From: JAJFUV01 sp964384215
GTDB taxonomy: Bacteria; Acidobacteriota; Terriglobia; Bryobacterales; Bryobacteraceae
Reading direction: 5' to 3'
Assembly: GCA_964384215.1 (NCBI GenBank)
Contig: CAYLLB010000004.1
Coordinates: forward strand, 1 to 64,000
DNA length: 64,000 nucleotides
This document shows, piece after piece, positions 41,642-49,995 of this stretch (the stretch's first letter is position 1; each line of letters starts with the position of its first letter). Made by a program: the position numbers and the translations under genes. Under the pieces are notes generated by a model. The model searched no databases. It saw only the letters and a program-made list of their open reading frames with translations, and was not told the DNA's origin.

Positions 41642-44356
41642 GTGGACGGGCACGAATCCAGGCAGGAAGGCTTTGCGAAGTGGGCCGCCGATTTCGAATA
41701 CCTGCGCGGGCTGTTTTGCGAAACGCTGCGCGGCGACGGCGATGCCGAACTCGCGGATTTCCTGGAGGTTTGCTTTCACGAAGAGGCCGGCGGCGCGGGG
41801 CCGCTGTCGGCGCGCCACTGCCAGGCGCTCAGCATCGCGTTCCAACTCCTCAACATCGTCGAAGAGAATACCGCCAACCAGTACCGCCGGCGCGCCGAGG
41901 ATCCCCGGCGCAGGGAAGGGGAGCGCGGTCTCTGGCTCTATAATCTCGGCGATCTGGTCCAGCGCGGCTTCGATGAAGCGGCCGTGCGCCGGGTGCTCGA
42001 ACAGGTCTCTGTGGAACCGGTGCTGACCGCGCATCCCACCGAGGCCAAGCGCGCCACCGTTCTGGAGCACCATCGCACCATCTACCTGATGTTGGTGGAG
42101 CGCGACTCGCGGCACTTCACCGACGTCGAGATCTCCATCTACGAGCACCGGTTGAAGGCCGCGCTCGAGCGCCTGTGGCGCACCGGCGAGATCATCCTGG
42201 AACGGCCCGACGTTTCAAGCGAGTTCCGCAACACGCTCTATTACCTGGAGCACGTGTTTCCCAGCGTTGTCGAATTGCTCGACCAGCGGTTTCAACACAT
42301 CTGGCGCACGACATTTCACAGCGCGCCGCCGCGGCTGCCGCAATTGCGCTTCGGTAGCTGGGTGGGAGGCGACCGCGACGGTCATCCTTTCGTCACCAGC
42401 GAGGTGACCAGCCGCGGCCTGCGCCGCTTGCGCCAGGGCGCGCTCGATGGTCTCGGGGACCGCCTGAAGCGGTTGGGCGCCCGCCTGAGCCTTGCCGAAC
42501 CGGAGAACGGCGGAGTGCCGGATCTGACACGGCGGTTACACGAGATCTCCGGCGGCCTCGGCGAAGCCGGCCGCGACGCCCTGGCCCGCAATCCCGGCGA
42601 GCCCTGGCGGCAGTTGGTAAACCTCATGCGTGTGCGCCTGGAGAGGGTGGACGGCGGCACGGGGACTTCCGGCGGGTACCGCTCGCCGGGCGAATTGCTC
42701 GAAGACCTCGAAGTGCTCGAAAGGTCTTTGCGCGAGGCGGGCGCCGGAGAAGTCGCCGACATGGACGTGCGCCCGCTCGCGGCGCAGGTGCGCGTGTTCG
42801 GCTTCCACCTGGCTACACTGGATATCCGCCAGAACAGCGCCTACCACGACCGCGCGGTGGAAGGGTTGCTCCGCGCCGCGGCCTTCCCGCGCTGGAACTA
42901 TTCCGAATGGACCGAGGAAGAACGCCTCGCCTTTCTCAACCGCGAACTCCAGACCCCGCGCCCGTTCACCGGCCCGCACATGCGCCTCACCGAAGAAGCC
43001 GGGCATGCGGTGGAACTGTTCCGCGCCTTGCGCGCGCACCTGGACAGGTACTCCCCCGAAGGCGTCGGGCCGCTCATCGTGAGCCAGACGCGCGGCGTGG
43101 CGGACCTGCTGGCCGTCTACCTGCTCATGCGGGAAGCCGGCCTGCTTGTGGAGGTGCCTGGCGGCCTCGCGGCGGAGATCCCCGTCACTCCACTGTTCGA
43201 AACCATCCACGACCTCGAGCGCAGCGAAGGGGTCGTCGCGGCTTTCCTCGATCACGACGTCACGCGGCGCACCTTCGAGCATCTGGAGAGGCGAGACCGG
43301 CGCGGCGCTCACGAACTGGTGGTGATGCTCGGTTACAGCGACAGTAATAAGGATGGAGGCATCCTGGCCAGCCACTGGGGCATCCATCGGGCCGAGCGCA
43401 ACCTGGCCCGGCTGGCGCGTGAGCGCGGCCTGCGGGTGGCGTTTTTCCACGGCCGCGGCGGTACCGTCGGGCGTGGCGCGGGCCCGATCCACGCATTCCT
43501 GGAAGCACTGCCGGGCGGGTCGCTCATGGGCCGCATGCGCGTCACCGAGCAGGGTGAAGTGATCGCGCAGAGATACGCCAACCGCGTCACCGCGACTTAT
43601 CACCTGGAGCGCCTGCTCGCCGGGGTCACGCGCACTACCTTGCTGCACGAACACTGGGATGAGCCTCCGCACCCGCTGGAACGCTTCTGGCCCGCGGTGG
43701 TCGAGAGAGGCTTCCAGGCCTACCGGCGGTTGGTTGAACGCGATGGTTTCGTGACCTTCTTTCGCCAGGCCACGCCCATCGACGCCATCGAGCGCACGCG
43801 CATTGGATCAAGGCCCGCGCACCGTACCGGCAGGCAAACCATCGAGGATCTGCGCGCCATTCCGTGGGTGTTCAGTTGGAGCCAGGCGCGTTTCCACCTG
43901 CCGGGCTGGTATGGAGTCGGGTCGGCGCTCGAATGGCTGCGCGCTGAGCATCCGCGCGAGTGGAGCGAGCTTTGCGGCCCCATTCGCACGTGGCCGTTCC
44001 TGGCTTACCTGCTTGAGAACGTCGGCGCCGCGGTGCTGATGGCCAATCCCGGCGTCATGCGCATGTACGCCTCGCTGGTCGAGAATGCTGCGGTGCGCGA
44101 CAATATCCTGGGAGCTATCCTGGCCGAGTACGAGCGGACGCGCGCTCTGATCGACGAGCTTTTCGGTGCCCCCGGCGAGACGCGGCGCCCCCGCCTGATG
44201 CTCGCCATCAGCTTACGCCGGCAAGCCCTCCTGCGCCTGCATGAAGAACAAGTGCGCCTGCTGCGTGCCTGGCGCGCCGATCCGCGCGAGGACACTCTAC
44301 GTGAACTCCTGCTCACCGTGAACGCCATCGCCATGGGCCAGAAGACCACCGGCTAG
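41642..44356 (+). CDS. ppc: Phosphoenolpyruvate carboxylase
   Basis: 904 aa from GTG 41642. Converts PEP and bicarbonate to oxaloacetate. VLTAHPTEAKRATV holds the catalytic His131; GSWVGGDRDGHPFVT, MLGYSDSNKDGGI and FHGRGGTVGRGAG (phosphate and active-site loop, with GA where GG is usual) are present, with IPWVFSWSQ as the later motif. The C-terminus TVNAIAMGQKTTG differs from the usual N-T-G ending, consistent with a divergent bacterial branch. Anaplerotic cytoplasmic enzyme; regulatory ligands cannot be told. It is coupled with the JAMM-domain gene. Confidence 0.95.
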   Translation: MDGHESRQEGFAKWAADFEYLRGLFCETLRGDGDAELADFLEVCFHEEAGGAGPLSARHCQALSIAFQLLNIVEENTANQYRRRAEDPRRREGERGLWLYNLGDLVQRGFDEAAVRRVLEQVSVEPVLTAHPTEAKRATVLEHHRTIYLMLVERDSRHFTDVEISIYEHRLKAALERLWRTGEIILERPDVSSEFRNTLYYLEHVFPSVVELLDQRFQHIWRTTFHSAPPRLPQLRFGSWVGGDRDGHPFVTSEVTSRGLRRLRQGALDGLGDRLKRLGARLSLAEPENGGVPDLTRRLHEISGGLGEAGRDALARNPGEPWRQLVNLMRVRLERVDGGTGTSGGYRSPGELLEDLEVLERSLREAGAGEVADMDVRPLAAQVRVFGFHLATLDIRQNSAYHDRAVEGLLRAAAFPRWNYSEWTEEERLAFLNRELQTPRPFTGPHMRLTEEAGHAVELFRALRAHLDRYSPEGVGPLIVSQTRGVADLLAVYLLMREAGLLVEVPGGLAAEIPVTPLFETIHDLERSEGVVAAFLDHDVTRRTFEHLERRDRRGAHELVVMLGYSDSNKDGGILASHWGIHRAERNLARLARERGLRVAFFHGRGGTVGRGAGPIHAFLEALPGGSLMGRMRVTEQGEVIAQRYANRVTATYHLERLLAGVTRTTLLHEHWDEPPHPLERFWPAVVERGFQAYRRLVERDGFVTFFRQATPIDAIERTRIGSRPAHRTGRQTIEDLRAIPWVFSWSQARFHLPGWYGVGSALEWLRAEHPREWSELCGPIRTWPFLAYLLENVGAAVLMANPGVMRMYASLVENAAVRDNILGAILAEYERTRALIDELFGAPGETRRPRLMLAISLRRQALLRLHEEQVRLLRAWRADPREDTLRELLLTVNAIAMGQKTTG

Positions 44357-44394
44357 AAACTGCGTGTGGGGCAAGGGTTCAGCCTGCCTCCGCT

Positions 44395-45798
44395 TCAGAA
44401 AGAGAACTGCACCGACTGCAGCATCTGGTTGAAGGCCCGGTCTACGTATTGACGCTCGCTGTCGGGCGCGATGAACACGATGTACATGATCCCGTTCGGA
44501 TGCGCCACTGTCACCACCCGGTCCACTTCTGTCTGGCCCTGGAAGATCGAGTTGGCGTAAAGCGACGTAATGATGGCGCTCTTTCCGCCGACGCGGGCCT
44601 CCACCGGCATGTCGCGGCCGGCGCGCATGCTGGGATCACCGCCGCGAAGCTGTGAGATCAGTTCGTCAGTCGCCTGCCACAGGCTGACATTGGCGTTCTG
44701 CGGCTTGTAGAAGGCCACGATCGCGCCGTATCCCACGCTCAATCCGTTCTGGCCCTGCTGCACGCCGGAGGACGGGGCGATCGTTACGCTCGAATTATCC
44801 TGGCTGGGAGCGGTCTGCCAGTTTTCAGGATAAGATATACGGAATTCTTTCCCTTGGAATTGCTGCATGCGTCCCGAGGGGCGGCTGTTCGGAAGGGACA
44901 GTCCGGCTGTGGTCGTTGCGGCTCCGCCTTGCTGCTGTCCTTGCGCCTGTTCTTGTGCCTGCGCCTGCGCCATCGTCTTCTTCGGGGCAGGTATGCCGGC
45001 GACAATGGATTTCATTCTGGCCAGCTGTCCGCTGTCTCCCGCGTAGTTCCGCTGGGGCATCTGTTTGATCATGTCCTGGATGGCTTTCATCCGGTTGCCG
45101 GGATTAGGGTGATCCGAGAGAAACTGCGGTCCCCGCTGTCCGCCGGAGGCTTCCAGTTTCTCGAAGAAGCGGGCCATCTCCACAGGGTCGTAACCGGCTT
45201 GCGCGGCAATCTGCGCGCCCATCAGGTCGGCCTGTGTCTCCGCCGTGCGCGAGAACTTCAACAGAAGAGAGTTCGCTCCCAAGCCGATTCCGAGTTGGCC
45301 GAGCTGCCCCAGAATGCCGCCGCCCATCTTCTGGCTGGCGAGCAGGGCGGGTAGCTGAATCAGGTTCGCCTTGCTCACCTGATTCGTCCCGTGCCGCAGG
45401 GCCACGTGCGTGATCTCGTGCGCGAGAACGCCGGCTATCTGTGCCTCGTTATCCGCGGCCGCGATCAGGCCGGTGTGAACGAAAGCCGGACCTCCCGGCA
45501 GCGCGAACGCGTTGATGCTCTTGTCGTTGACTACCTTGAATGTGTACGGGTATTTGTCCGCTTGCGGCTGTGCCGCAAGCTTGTTCCCGATGCTGGTGAT
45601 GTAGTCGGTCAGTTCCTTGTTGTTCACTATCTCGACTTGCTTCTCGATCTGGGCCGCCGATTCTTTACCCAGTTGGACGTCCTGCTCCTTCGAGAAGAGA
45701 TTGAACCCGGGTTTGAATTGCGGCAGTTGCGCGAAGCCCGGCACTACCACGCAGAAAAAGAGTGCTACCGCCGCCGTTCCTTTACGCATTCCACGCAT
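44395..45798 (-). CDS. Exported M48-family metalloprotease
   Basis: 467 aa from ATG 45798, with GGGAGG nine bases upstream; ATG 45804 is an alternative. Signal peptide up to GFAQ (about 1-24). The zinc site HEITH is at 127-131 in GVLAHEITHVALRHG and the third ligand Glu is in RTAETQADLMGAQ about 60 residues on. Related to BepA/Oma1-type proteases that check outer-membrane proteins. After a Gln-rich linker (QAQEQAQGQQQGG) there is a C-terminal domain of about 150 residues with SVTIAPSSGV, seen in acidobacterial M48 proteins. It follows the HerA-like gene by 58 bp. Confidence 0.88.
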   Translation of the reverse strand: MRGMRKGTAAVALFFCVVVPGFAQLPQFKPGFNLFSKEQDVQLGKESAAQIEKQVEIVNNKELTDYITSIGNKLAAQPQADKYPYTFKVVNDKSINAFALPGGPAFVHTGLIAAADNEAQIAGVLAHEITHVALRHGTNQVSKANLIQLPALLASQKMGGGILGQLGQLGIGLGANSLLLKFSRTAETQADLMGAQIAAQAGYDPVEMARFFEKLEASGGQRGPQFLSDHPNPGNRMKAIQDMIKQMPQRNYAGDSGQLARMKSIVAGIPAPKKTMAQAQAQEQAQGQQQGGAATTTAGLSLPNSRPSGRMQQFQGKEFRISYPENWQTAPSQDNSSVTIAPSSGVQQGQNGLSVGYGAIVAFYKPQNANVSLWQATDELISQLRGGDPSMRAGRDMPVEARVGGKSAIITSLYANSIFQGQTEVDRVVTVAHPNGIMYIVFIAPDSERQYVDRAFNQMLQSVQFSF

Positions 45799-45856
45799 TC
45801 CCATTGTCCTCCCTACTGCCACCTTACCTCCGGCTCGGAGACGTTGCCAGTGAGCG

Positions 45857-48262
45857 TCAGGAAGCCGGCTGCAGGTTGCCCTTCGAATCTTCCCAGTGCG
45901 GCATCCAGGCGAGCGCCACCAGGCGTACCTGGATGTTGGTCTTCTTCAGCTTCACCGGTACGGTCTCGAATACCTCCGTCGCCGGACTCATCGCCGCCTC
46001 TAGCGCCTGCGTCTCGCAGTTGAACTGGGCCTCTAGATCCGAGAGTTGCTGCTTGAGCGCTTCCACCGTTTCCGCCGCGCGCGCCACGTCTTGGGTCTCC
46101 TTCCACGTACGGCTTCCGGCACGGGCTGCGGTCGCAGCGCGTCCCATGGTGGACGTGCTGACCGCTTTCCTCCCAAGAAAAGCGCCCAGCAGTGTCGCGC
46201 CCACGCTGATGGCGGTCTGCATTTTCTGGGCGCTGGCCTGCTCCCGCTCGCGCTCCACGGTCTGCTCGGCGCGGCGGATCCTCTCTTCGAGGGCGGCCAT
46301 CTTCGGCGCGTAAGCCTTCCGCAGCCTTTCGACGCCCTCATCGCGTTTTTCCCGGCCGGCCAACTGGAGCCTGGCGCGGAAGTCGCGTTCCGATTCTCCC
46401 GGCTGCGAAACCTCACCTAGACTCGTACTCCTCAAGATGTCGAGCGTCTGGCTTCCGTACAGCCATGCCACCAGGTCACGGCTCCAGGCTGCGTAGTTTT
46501 TGGCCTTGGATGCTTCGGGCGGAAGAGCCCCGAACGCGGCATCCTCGGCCGGTTCGCGCTCCAGATCCTCGACGGCAAACCGCGCTTCCTCGCTGTTTTG
46601 CCAGTCCACCGCGACGGCGCCTGACCCAATGGCCGTCAACAGGGTGAGGTCCCTCGGGCAGTCCACGTTCGTCTTGGTATCCACGAAACGCACTTGGGCG
46701 GAGCCAAGGAGCATCGGCTCGTAAAGCAAACGGGAGCCGGCGGGACACGCGCCCCGCGCTGGCACAAAGTACTGTGCAACTTCCGGAGGCAGGACGGGCC
46801 GCGGCGCAGCCTCCGGGGATGGCTTGGCGGCGGGCGCGGAGGGCACCGCGGCCGCCGGCTGGCTCCGCGCCGACATCAGCGTCTTGATCTGCGCCCGCGT
46901 CAGCGGCCCGCGCAGATAAGACATCACCCAGCGCGTTTCGAACACCACCGGCACGTCTTCGTGGACGTTGTTCATCAGGAACACGCGATTCGTGAGTTGC
47001 GAAAGAATCTGCTCCATCCGCTGCCGGTCGACGCCGGCTGCCGCTGTTTCGAGTCCGTCCAGGACGCGATTGCGGTCGCGCTCCGTCTGGAGCCGTCCGA
47101 TGAACCAGGTCCCGGCGTTCGCCAAACCCTTATAGTCAAGGTCCACCGGGTTTTGCGTGGCCAGGACCACCCCCACTCCGAACGCGCGGGCCTGCTTGAG
47201 AAGAGTCAGCAACGGCTGCTTGGACGGCGGATTGGCCACCGGCGGGAAGTAGCCGAAGATCTCGTCCATATAAAGGATCGTGCGCAGACTGGTAGTCCCG
47301 GACTGCATTCGCATCCAGCCCAGCGTCTGGTTGAGCAGCAGCGAGACGAAGAACATGCGCTCGCTGTCCGATAAGTGCGCGATGGAGAAGATCGAGACGC
47401 GCGGCTTGCCCTGCGCTGTGTAAAGCATGCTCGCGATATCCAGCGGCTCGCCTTCCAGCCACGCCTCGAAACCGGGCGAGGCCAGCAGGTTGTTCAGCGC
47501 CATCGAAAGCGCGAACCGCTCCTTGGCTGGGTAGAACGCTTCGACGTCGAGCACTCCGATGCGCGTCATGGGCGGCGTCTGCACCGCCTGGATCAGCGCC
47601 GCCAGATCCAGGTCTTTCCCCTGCTTCCAGGCGTTCGTCAGGATGGTGGCCAGCAGGATGTGCTCCCGGCTCTGCACGGGGTCCGCCTCCATGCCGAGCA
47701 ACCCCAGCAGCGCGCTGGTGGTGGCGTTGACCCGCTCGCGCAGCAGTTCCGGATCGTCTACAATCCCGGGACCCGGCGCGGAGAACGATTTCAGGATTGA
47801 GACCGGCAGGCCCGCGGTGCTGCCCGGAGTGTACACGGCGAAATCCGCCGCGTCTTTCAAACGCCGGATCCGGCTGGCATCCTGCCCCCAAGAGGCCAGC
47901 CCGTTTTTCCACAACTCGGCTTGCTTTGCGGCAAACTCCTCGGGAGCCATTCCCTTTCTGCGCGCGTCGTCTTCGTTGATCCAGGGCAGGAAATCTCCCG
48001 GCGCCAGGTCCGGGAACGTCAGCAGCAGGTTGGAGATGTCCCCCTTGGGATCGATGACCAGCGCCGGAACCCCGTCGATGGCGGCCTCCTCCAGTAGCGC
48101 GATGCACAGTCCGGTCTTCCCGCTGCCCGTCATGCCGAAACAAACCGCGTGCGTGACAAGGTCCTTCGAATCGTAAAGGATAAGGCCGTCCCCAGCCTTG
48201 CCGGCGGCCGGGTCATAGATCCGGCCGAGGTAAAAGGATCCAAGTTTTTCGTAGTCGATCAT
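45857..48262 (-). CDS. HerA-like ATPase with coiled coil
   Basis: 801 aa from ATG 48262. Walker A GMTGSGKT at 43-50, VIDPKGDISN as the sensor strand, Walker B TILYMDEIFGY, and LATQNPVDLDYKGL match the HerA/FtsK/VirD4 class of DUF87 ATPases. About residue 480 begins a Pro/Ala linker; a C-terminal part holds a coiled coil (EERIRRAEQTVEREREQ), a glycine-rich stretch ATLLGAFLGRK that could insert in a membrane, and a second helix. No NurA nuclease is nearby, so DNA end resection is not certain; a membrane-linked role is possible. M48 protease gene downstream. Confidence 0.8.
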   Translation of the reverse strand: MIDYEKLGSFYLGRIYDPAAGKAGDGLILYDSKDLVTHAVCFGMTGSGKTGLCIALLEEAAIDGVPALVIDPKGDISNLLLTFPDLAPGDFLPWINEDDARRKGMAPEEFAAKQAELWKNGLASWGQDASRIRRLKDAADFAVYTPGSTAGLPVSILKSFSAPGPGIVDDPELLRERVNATTSALLGLLGMEADPVQSREHILLATILTNAWKQGKDLDLAALIQAVQTPPMTRIGVLDVEAFYPAKERFALSMALNNLLASPGFEAWLEGEPLDIASMLYTAQGKPRVSIFSIAHLSDSERMFFVSLLLNQTLGWMRMQSGTTSLRTILYMDEIFGYFPPVANPPSKQPLLTLLKQARAFGVGVVLATQNPVDLDYKGLANAGTWFIGRLQTERDRNRVLDGLETAAAGVDRQRMEQILSQLTNRVFLMNNVHEDVPVVFETRWVMSYLRGPLTRAQIKTLMSARSQPAAAVPSAPAAKPSPEAAPRPVLPPEVAQYFVPARGACPAGSRLLYEPMLLGSAQVRFVDTKTNVDCPRDLTLLTAIGSGAVAVDWQNSEEARFAVEDLEREPAEDAAFGALPPEASKAKNYAAWSRDLVAWLYGSQTLDILRSTSLGEVSQPGESERDFRARLQLAGREKRDEGVERLRKAYAPKMAALEERIRRAEQTVEREREQASAQKMQTAISVGATLLGAFLGRKAVSTSTMGRAATAARAGSRTWKETQDVARAAETVEALKQQLSDLEAQFNCETQALEAAMSPATEVFETVPVKLKKTNIQVRLVALAWMPHWEDSKGNLQPAS

Positions 48263-48273
48263 GGGCGTCTGCA

Positions 48274-48279
48274 ATTATA
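48274..48279 (-). promoter_or_regulatory. TATAAT -10 box close to the HerA-like start
   Basis: A perfect TATAAT on the minus strand lies 11 bases upstream of ATG 48262. If used, transcription would start near 48267, leaving almost no leader. A clear -35 is not seen. An in-frame TTG at 48274 overlaps the box and is less likely to be the start. Confidence 0.35.
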
Positions 48280-48366
48280 CCCCCGGCGCTCATCCTGGCT
48301 GCCGCTTTATCGCTTGCCTGCAGCGTCTTGACAGGCGGCGCAGCATGGGACGACGATAGTCGGCAT

Positions 48367-49416
48367 ATGTGGACGAGAAGACTGGGCACGTTCTGGGTAG
48401 CTGTGTTCTGCTGCAACCTTGCCTTGGCCGACGTGATCGTCATGAAGAACGGTGACCGCGTTACCGGCAGCATTGTCAAGAAGAGCGGTAAAGAGATCAC
48501 CATTAAGACCGACAAGTTCGGCGTCGTCACCACCTCCTGGGAAGACGTGGAGTCCGTGAAGGCCGACAAGCCGGTGAACCTCGTCCTGGAGGACGGGCGG
48601 ACGATTCAAGGTACGATGGCGACGGTCCGCGACAAGATCGAGGTGACGGCGAAGGATACCACCCTCACCGTGGCACCACCCGACGTCGCCACGATCCGTG
48701 ATGCCGCCGAGCAGCAGGCCTACGAGCGGTTGTTGCACCCTGGCTGGGGTCAACTTTGGACGGGAACCGGCACCATCGGTTTCGCCGGCACCAGCGGCAA
48801 TGCAAAGACGTTGACTTTCACCACCGGAGTCAACGCCGCCCGGGTCACCAACACCGACAAGACATCGCTGTATTTCAACATCATCAAGGCCTCGGCCTTG
48901 ATCAATGGCAAGAGCGCTTCGACTGCCCAGGCCGTCCGCGGCGGGCTGGCCTACGGCCACGACCTGAGCCCGCGATTGTTCGTGAACGCGTTCAACGATT
49001 ACGAATATGACAGGTTCCAGGACCTGGACTTGCGGTTCGTGCTCGGCGGCGGCTTCGGCTTCCACGCTGTCAAGACGGAGAGGAGCCGCCTGGATCTGCT
49101 CGGCGGCGGTGCCTTCAACCGGTCCAGCTTCAGCAACTCGCTGGTTCGGAAATCCGCCGAGATCTACTGGGGAGATGAATACAGTCTGAAGCTCAACGCC
49201 GCTACCAGCCTCGTGCAGAGCTTCCGGATGTTTAACGACATGTCCAACGCCGGCGATTACCGTGTGAACTTCGACGTCGGCGCCTCCACGAAGATCTCAA
49301 AATGGCTCACTTGGAATGTAAGCTTGAGTGACCGTTATCTGAACAACCCTGCTCCGGGCCGTAAAACCAACGATCTTTTGTACACCACCGGCCTCGGAAT
49401 TACTTTCGCGAAATAA
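48367..49416 (+). CDS. DUF481 outer-membrane beta-barrel protein
   Basis: 349 aa from ATG 48367. Signal peptide with TFWVAVFCCNLALAD. Residues 23-110 have repeated short strands (DVIVMKNGDRVTGSIVKK, KPVNLVLEDGRTIQGTM), like the SH3-like region of YdiY-type proteins. Residues 125-349 consist of alternating beta strands ending in Phe (GLGITFAK), the DUF481 barrel. A role in salt or osmotic stress is reported for some relatives; none is shown here. Divergent from the HerA-like gene, 104 bp apart. Confidence 0.8.
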   Translation: MWTRRLGTFWVAVFCCNLALADVIVMKNGDRVTGSIVKKSGKEITIKTDKFGVVTTSWEDVESVKADKPVNLVLEDGRTIQGTMATVRDKIEVTAKDTTLTVAPPDVATIRDAAEQQAYERLLHPGWGQLWTGTGTIGFAGTSGNAKTLTFTTGVNAARVTNTDKTSLYFNIIKASALINGKSASTAQAVRGGLAYGHDLSPRLFVNAFNDYEYDRFQDLDLRFVLGGGFGFHAVKTERSRLDLLGGGAFNRSSFSNSLVRKSAEIYWGDEYSLKLNAATSLVQSFRMFNDMSNAGDYRVNFDVGASTKISKWLTWNVSLSDRYLNNPAPGRKTNDLLYTTGLGITFAK

Positions 49417-49458
49417 CCGGCATCGGGTACTCCGCATGCCTGGACGAGGAGATCAAAA

Positions 49459-49869
49459 ATGGATCGCCTGGAAGCCCTCAAGCAGAAGTACGATTCCGTG
49501 CTACAGCTCATCGCGCGAGGCGGGGTTCGTCTCGACCACTTGCATGTGCAGGACGACAAGCTCTTCATGCAGGGCGCGGCATGCTCTGACGCCGTCAAGA
49601 ACGACGTCTGGAATCAGATCAAGGCCGTCGATCCTTCCGCCTCCGACATAACCTGCGATCTCAGCATCGACCCGAGCCTGCCGGCTCCGCCGCCGCAGGA
49701 GACCATCTACACCGTTGTAGCCGGAGACTCGCTTTGGAAGATCGCCGCAAAGTTCTACGGCAAGGGACATCTCTTTAAGAAGATCATCGAGGCCAACCCG
49801 GACAAACTGGTTGACGAAAACACCGTCATCCATCCCGGCGACCAATTGAAGATTCCGCCTGTCGATTAG
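49459..49869 (+). CDS. LysM-domain protein with BON-like N-terminus
   Basis: 136 aa. The first 75 residues (LEALKQKYDSVLQLIARGG, then LHVQDDKLFMQGAACSDAVK) resemble a BON domain. Residues 85-133 form one LysM: YTVVAGDSLWKIAAKFYGKG, then INPGDQLKIPPVD-type ending (HPGDQLKIP). This is the LysM-BON pairing of the YgaU/KbpA group; it lacks a signal peptide, as they do. K+-binding has been reported for E. coli KbpA. GAGGAG lies before ATG 49459. Confidence 0.85.
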   Translation: MDRLEALKQKYDSVLQLIARGGVRLDHLHVQDDKLFMQGAACSDAVKNDVWNQIKAVDPSASDITCDLSIDPSLPAPPPQETIYTVVAGDSLWKIAAKFYGKGHLFKKIIEANPDKLVDENTVIHPGDQLKIPPVD

Positions 49870-49956
49870 GCGTCCGGGCCATTACGTCTCACCAGGCTCT
49901 TGCCGCACGTTCGATGTTTTGCCGGCACTGGGACGCCGGAGGTATTGTATTGAGCA

Positions 49957-49980
49957 GGGCGGCCCCTCCACAGGCCGCCC
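49957..49980. promoter_or_regulatory. GC-rich hairpin upstream of a secreted-protein gene
   Basis: GGGCGGCC (49957-49964) and GGCCGCCC (49973-49980) form a perfect 8-bp stem with an 8-base loop, ending 15 bases before ATG 49996. There is no T-tract. It may end the LysM transcript or control access to the ribosome site TTGGAGAG that follows it. Confidence 0.45.
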
Positions 49981-49995
49981 GTTGGAGAGCAAACC

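Noticed and set aside
48329..48360. TTGACA as promoter of the DUF481 gene
   Set aside because: The only -10-like hexamer (GATAGT) is 20 bp away, too far for a standard promoter.
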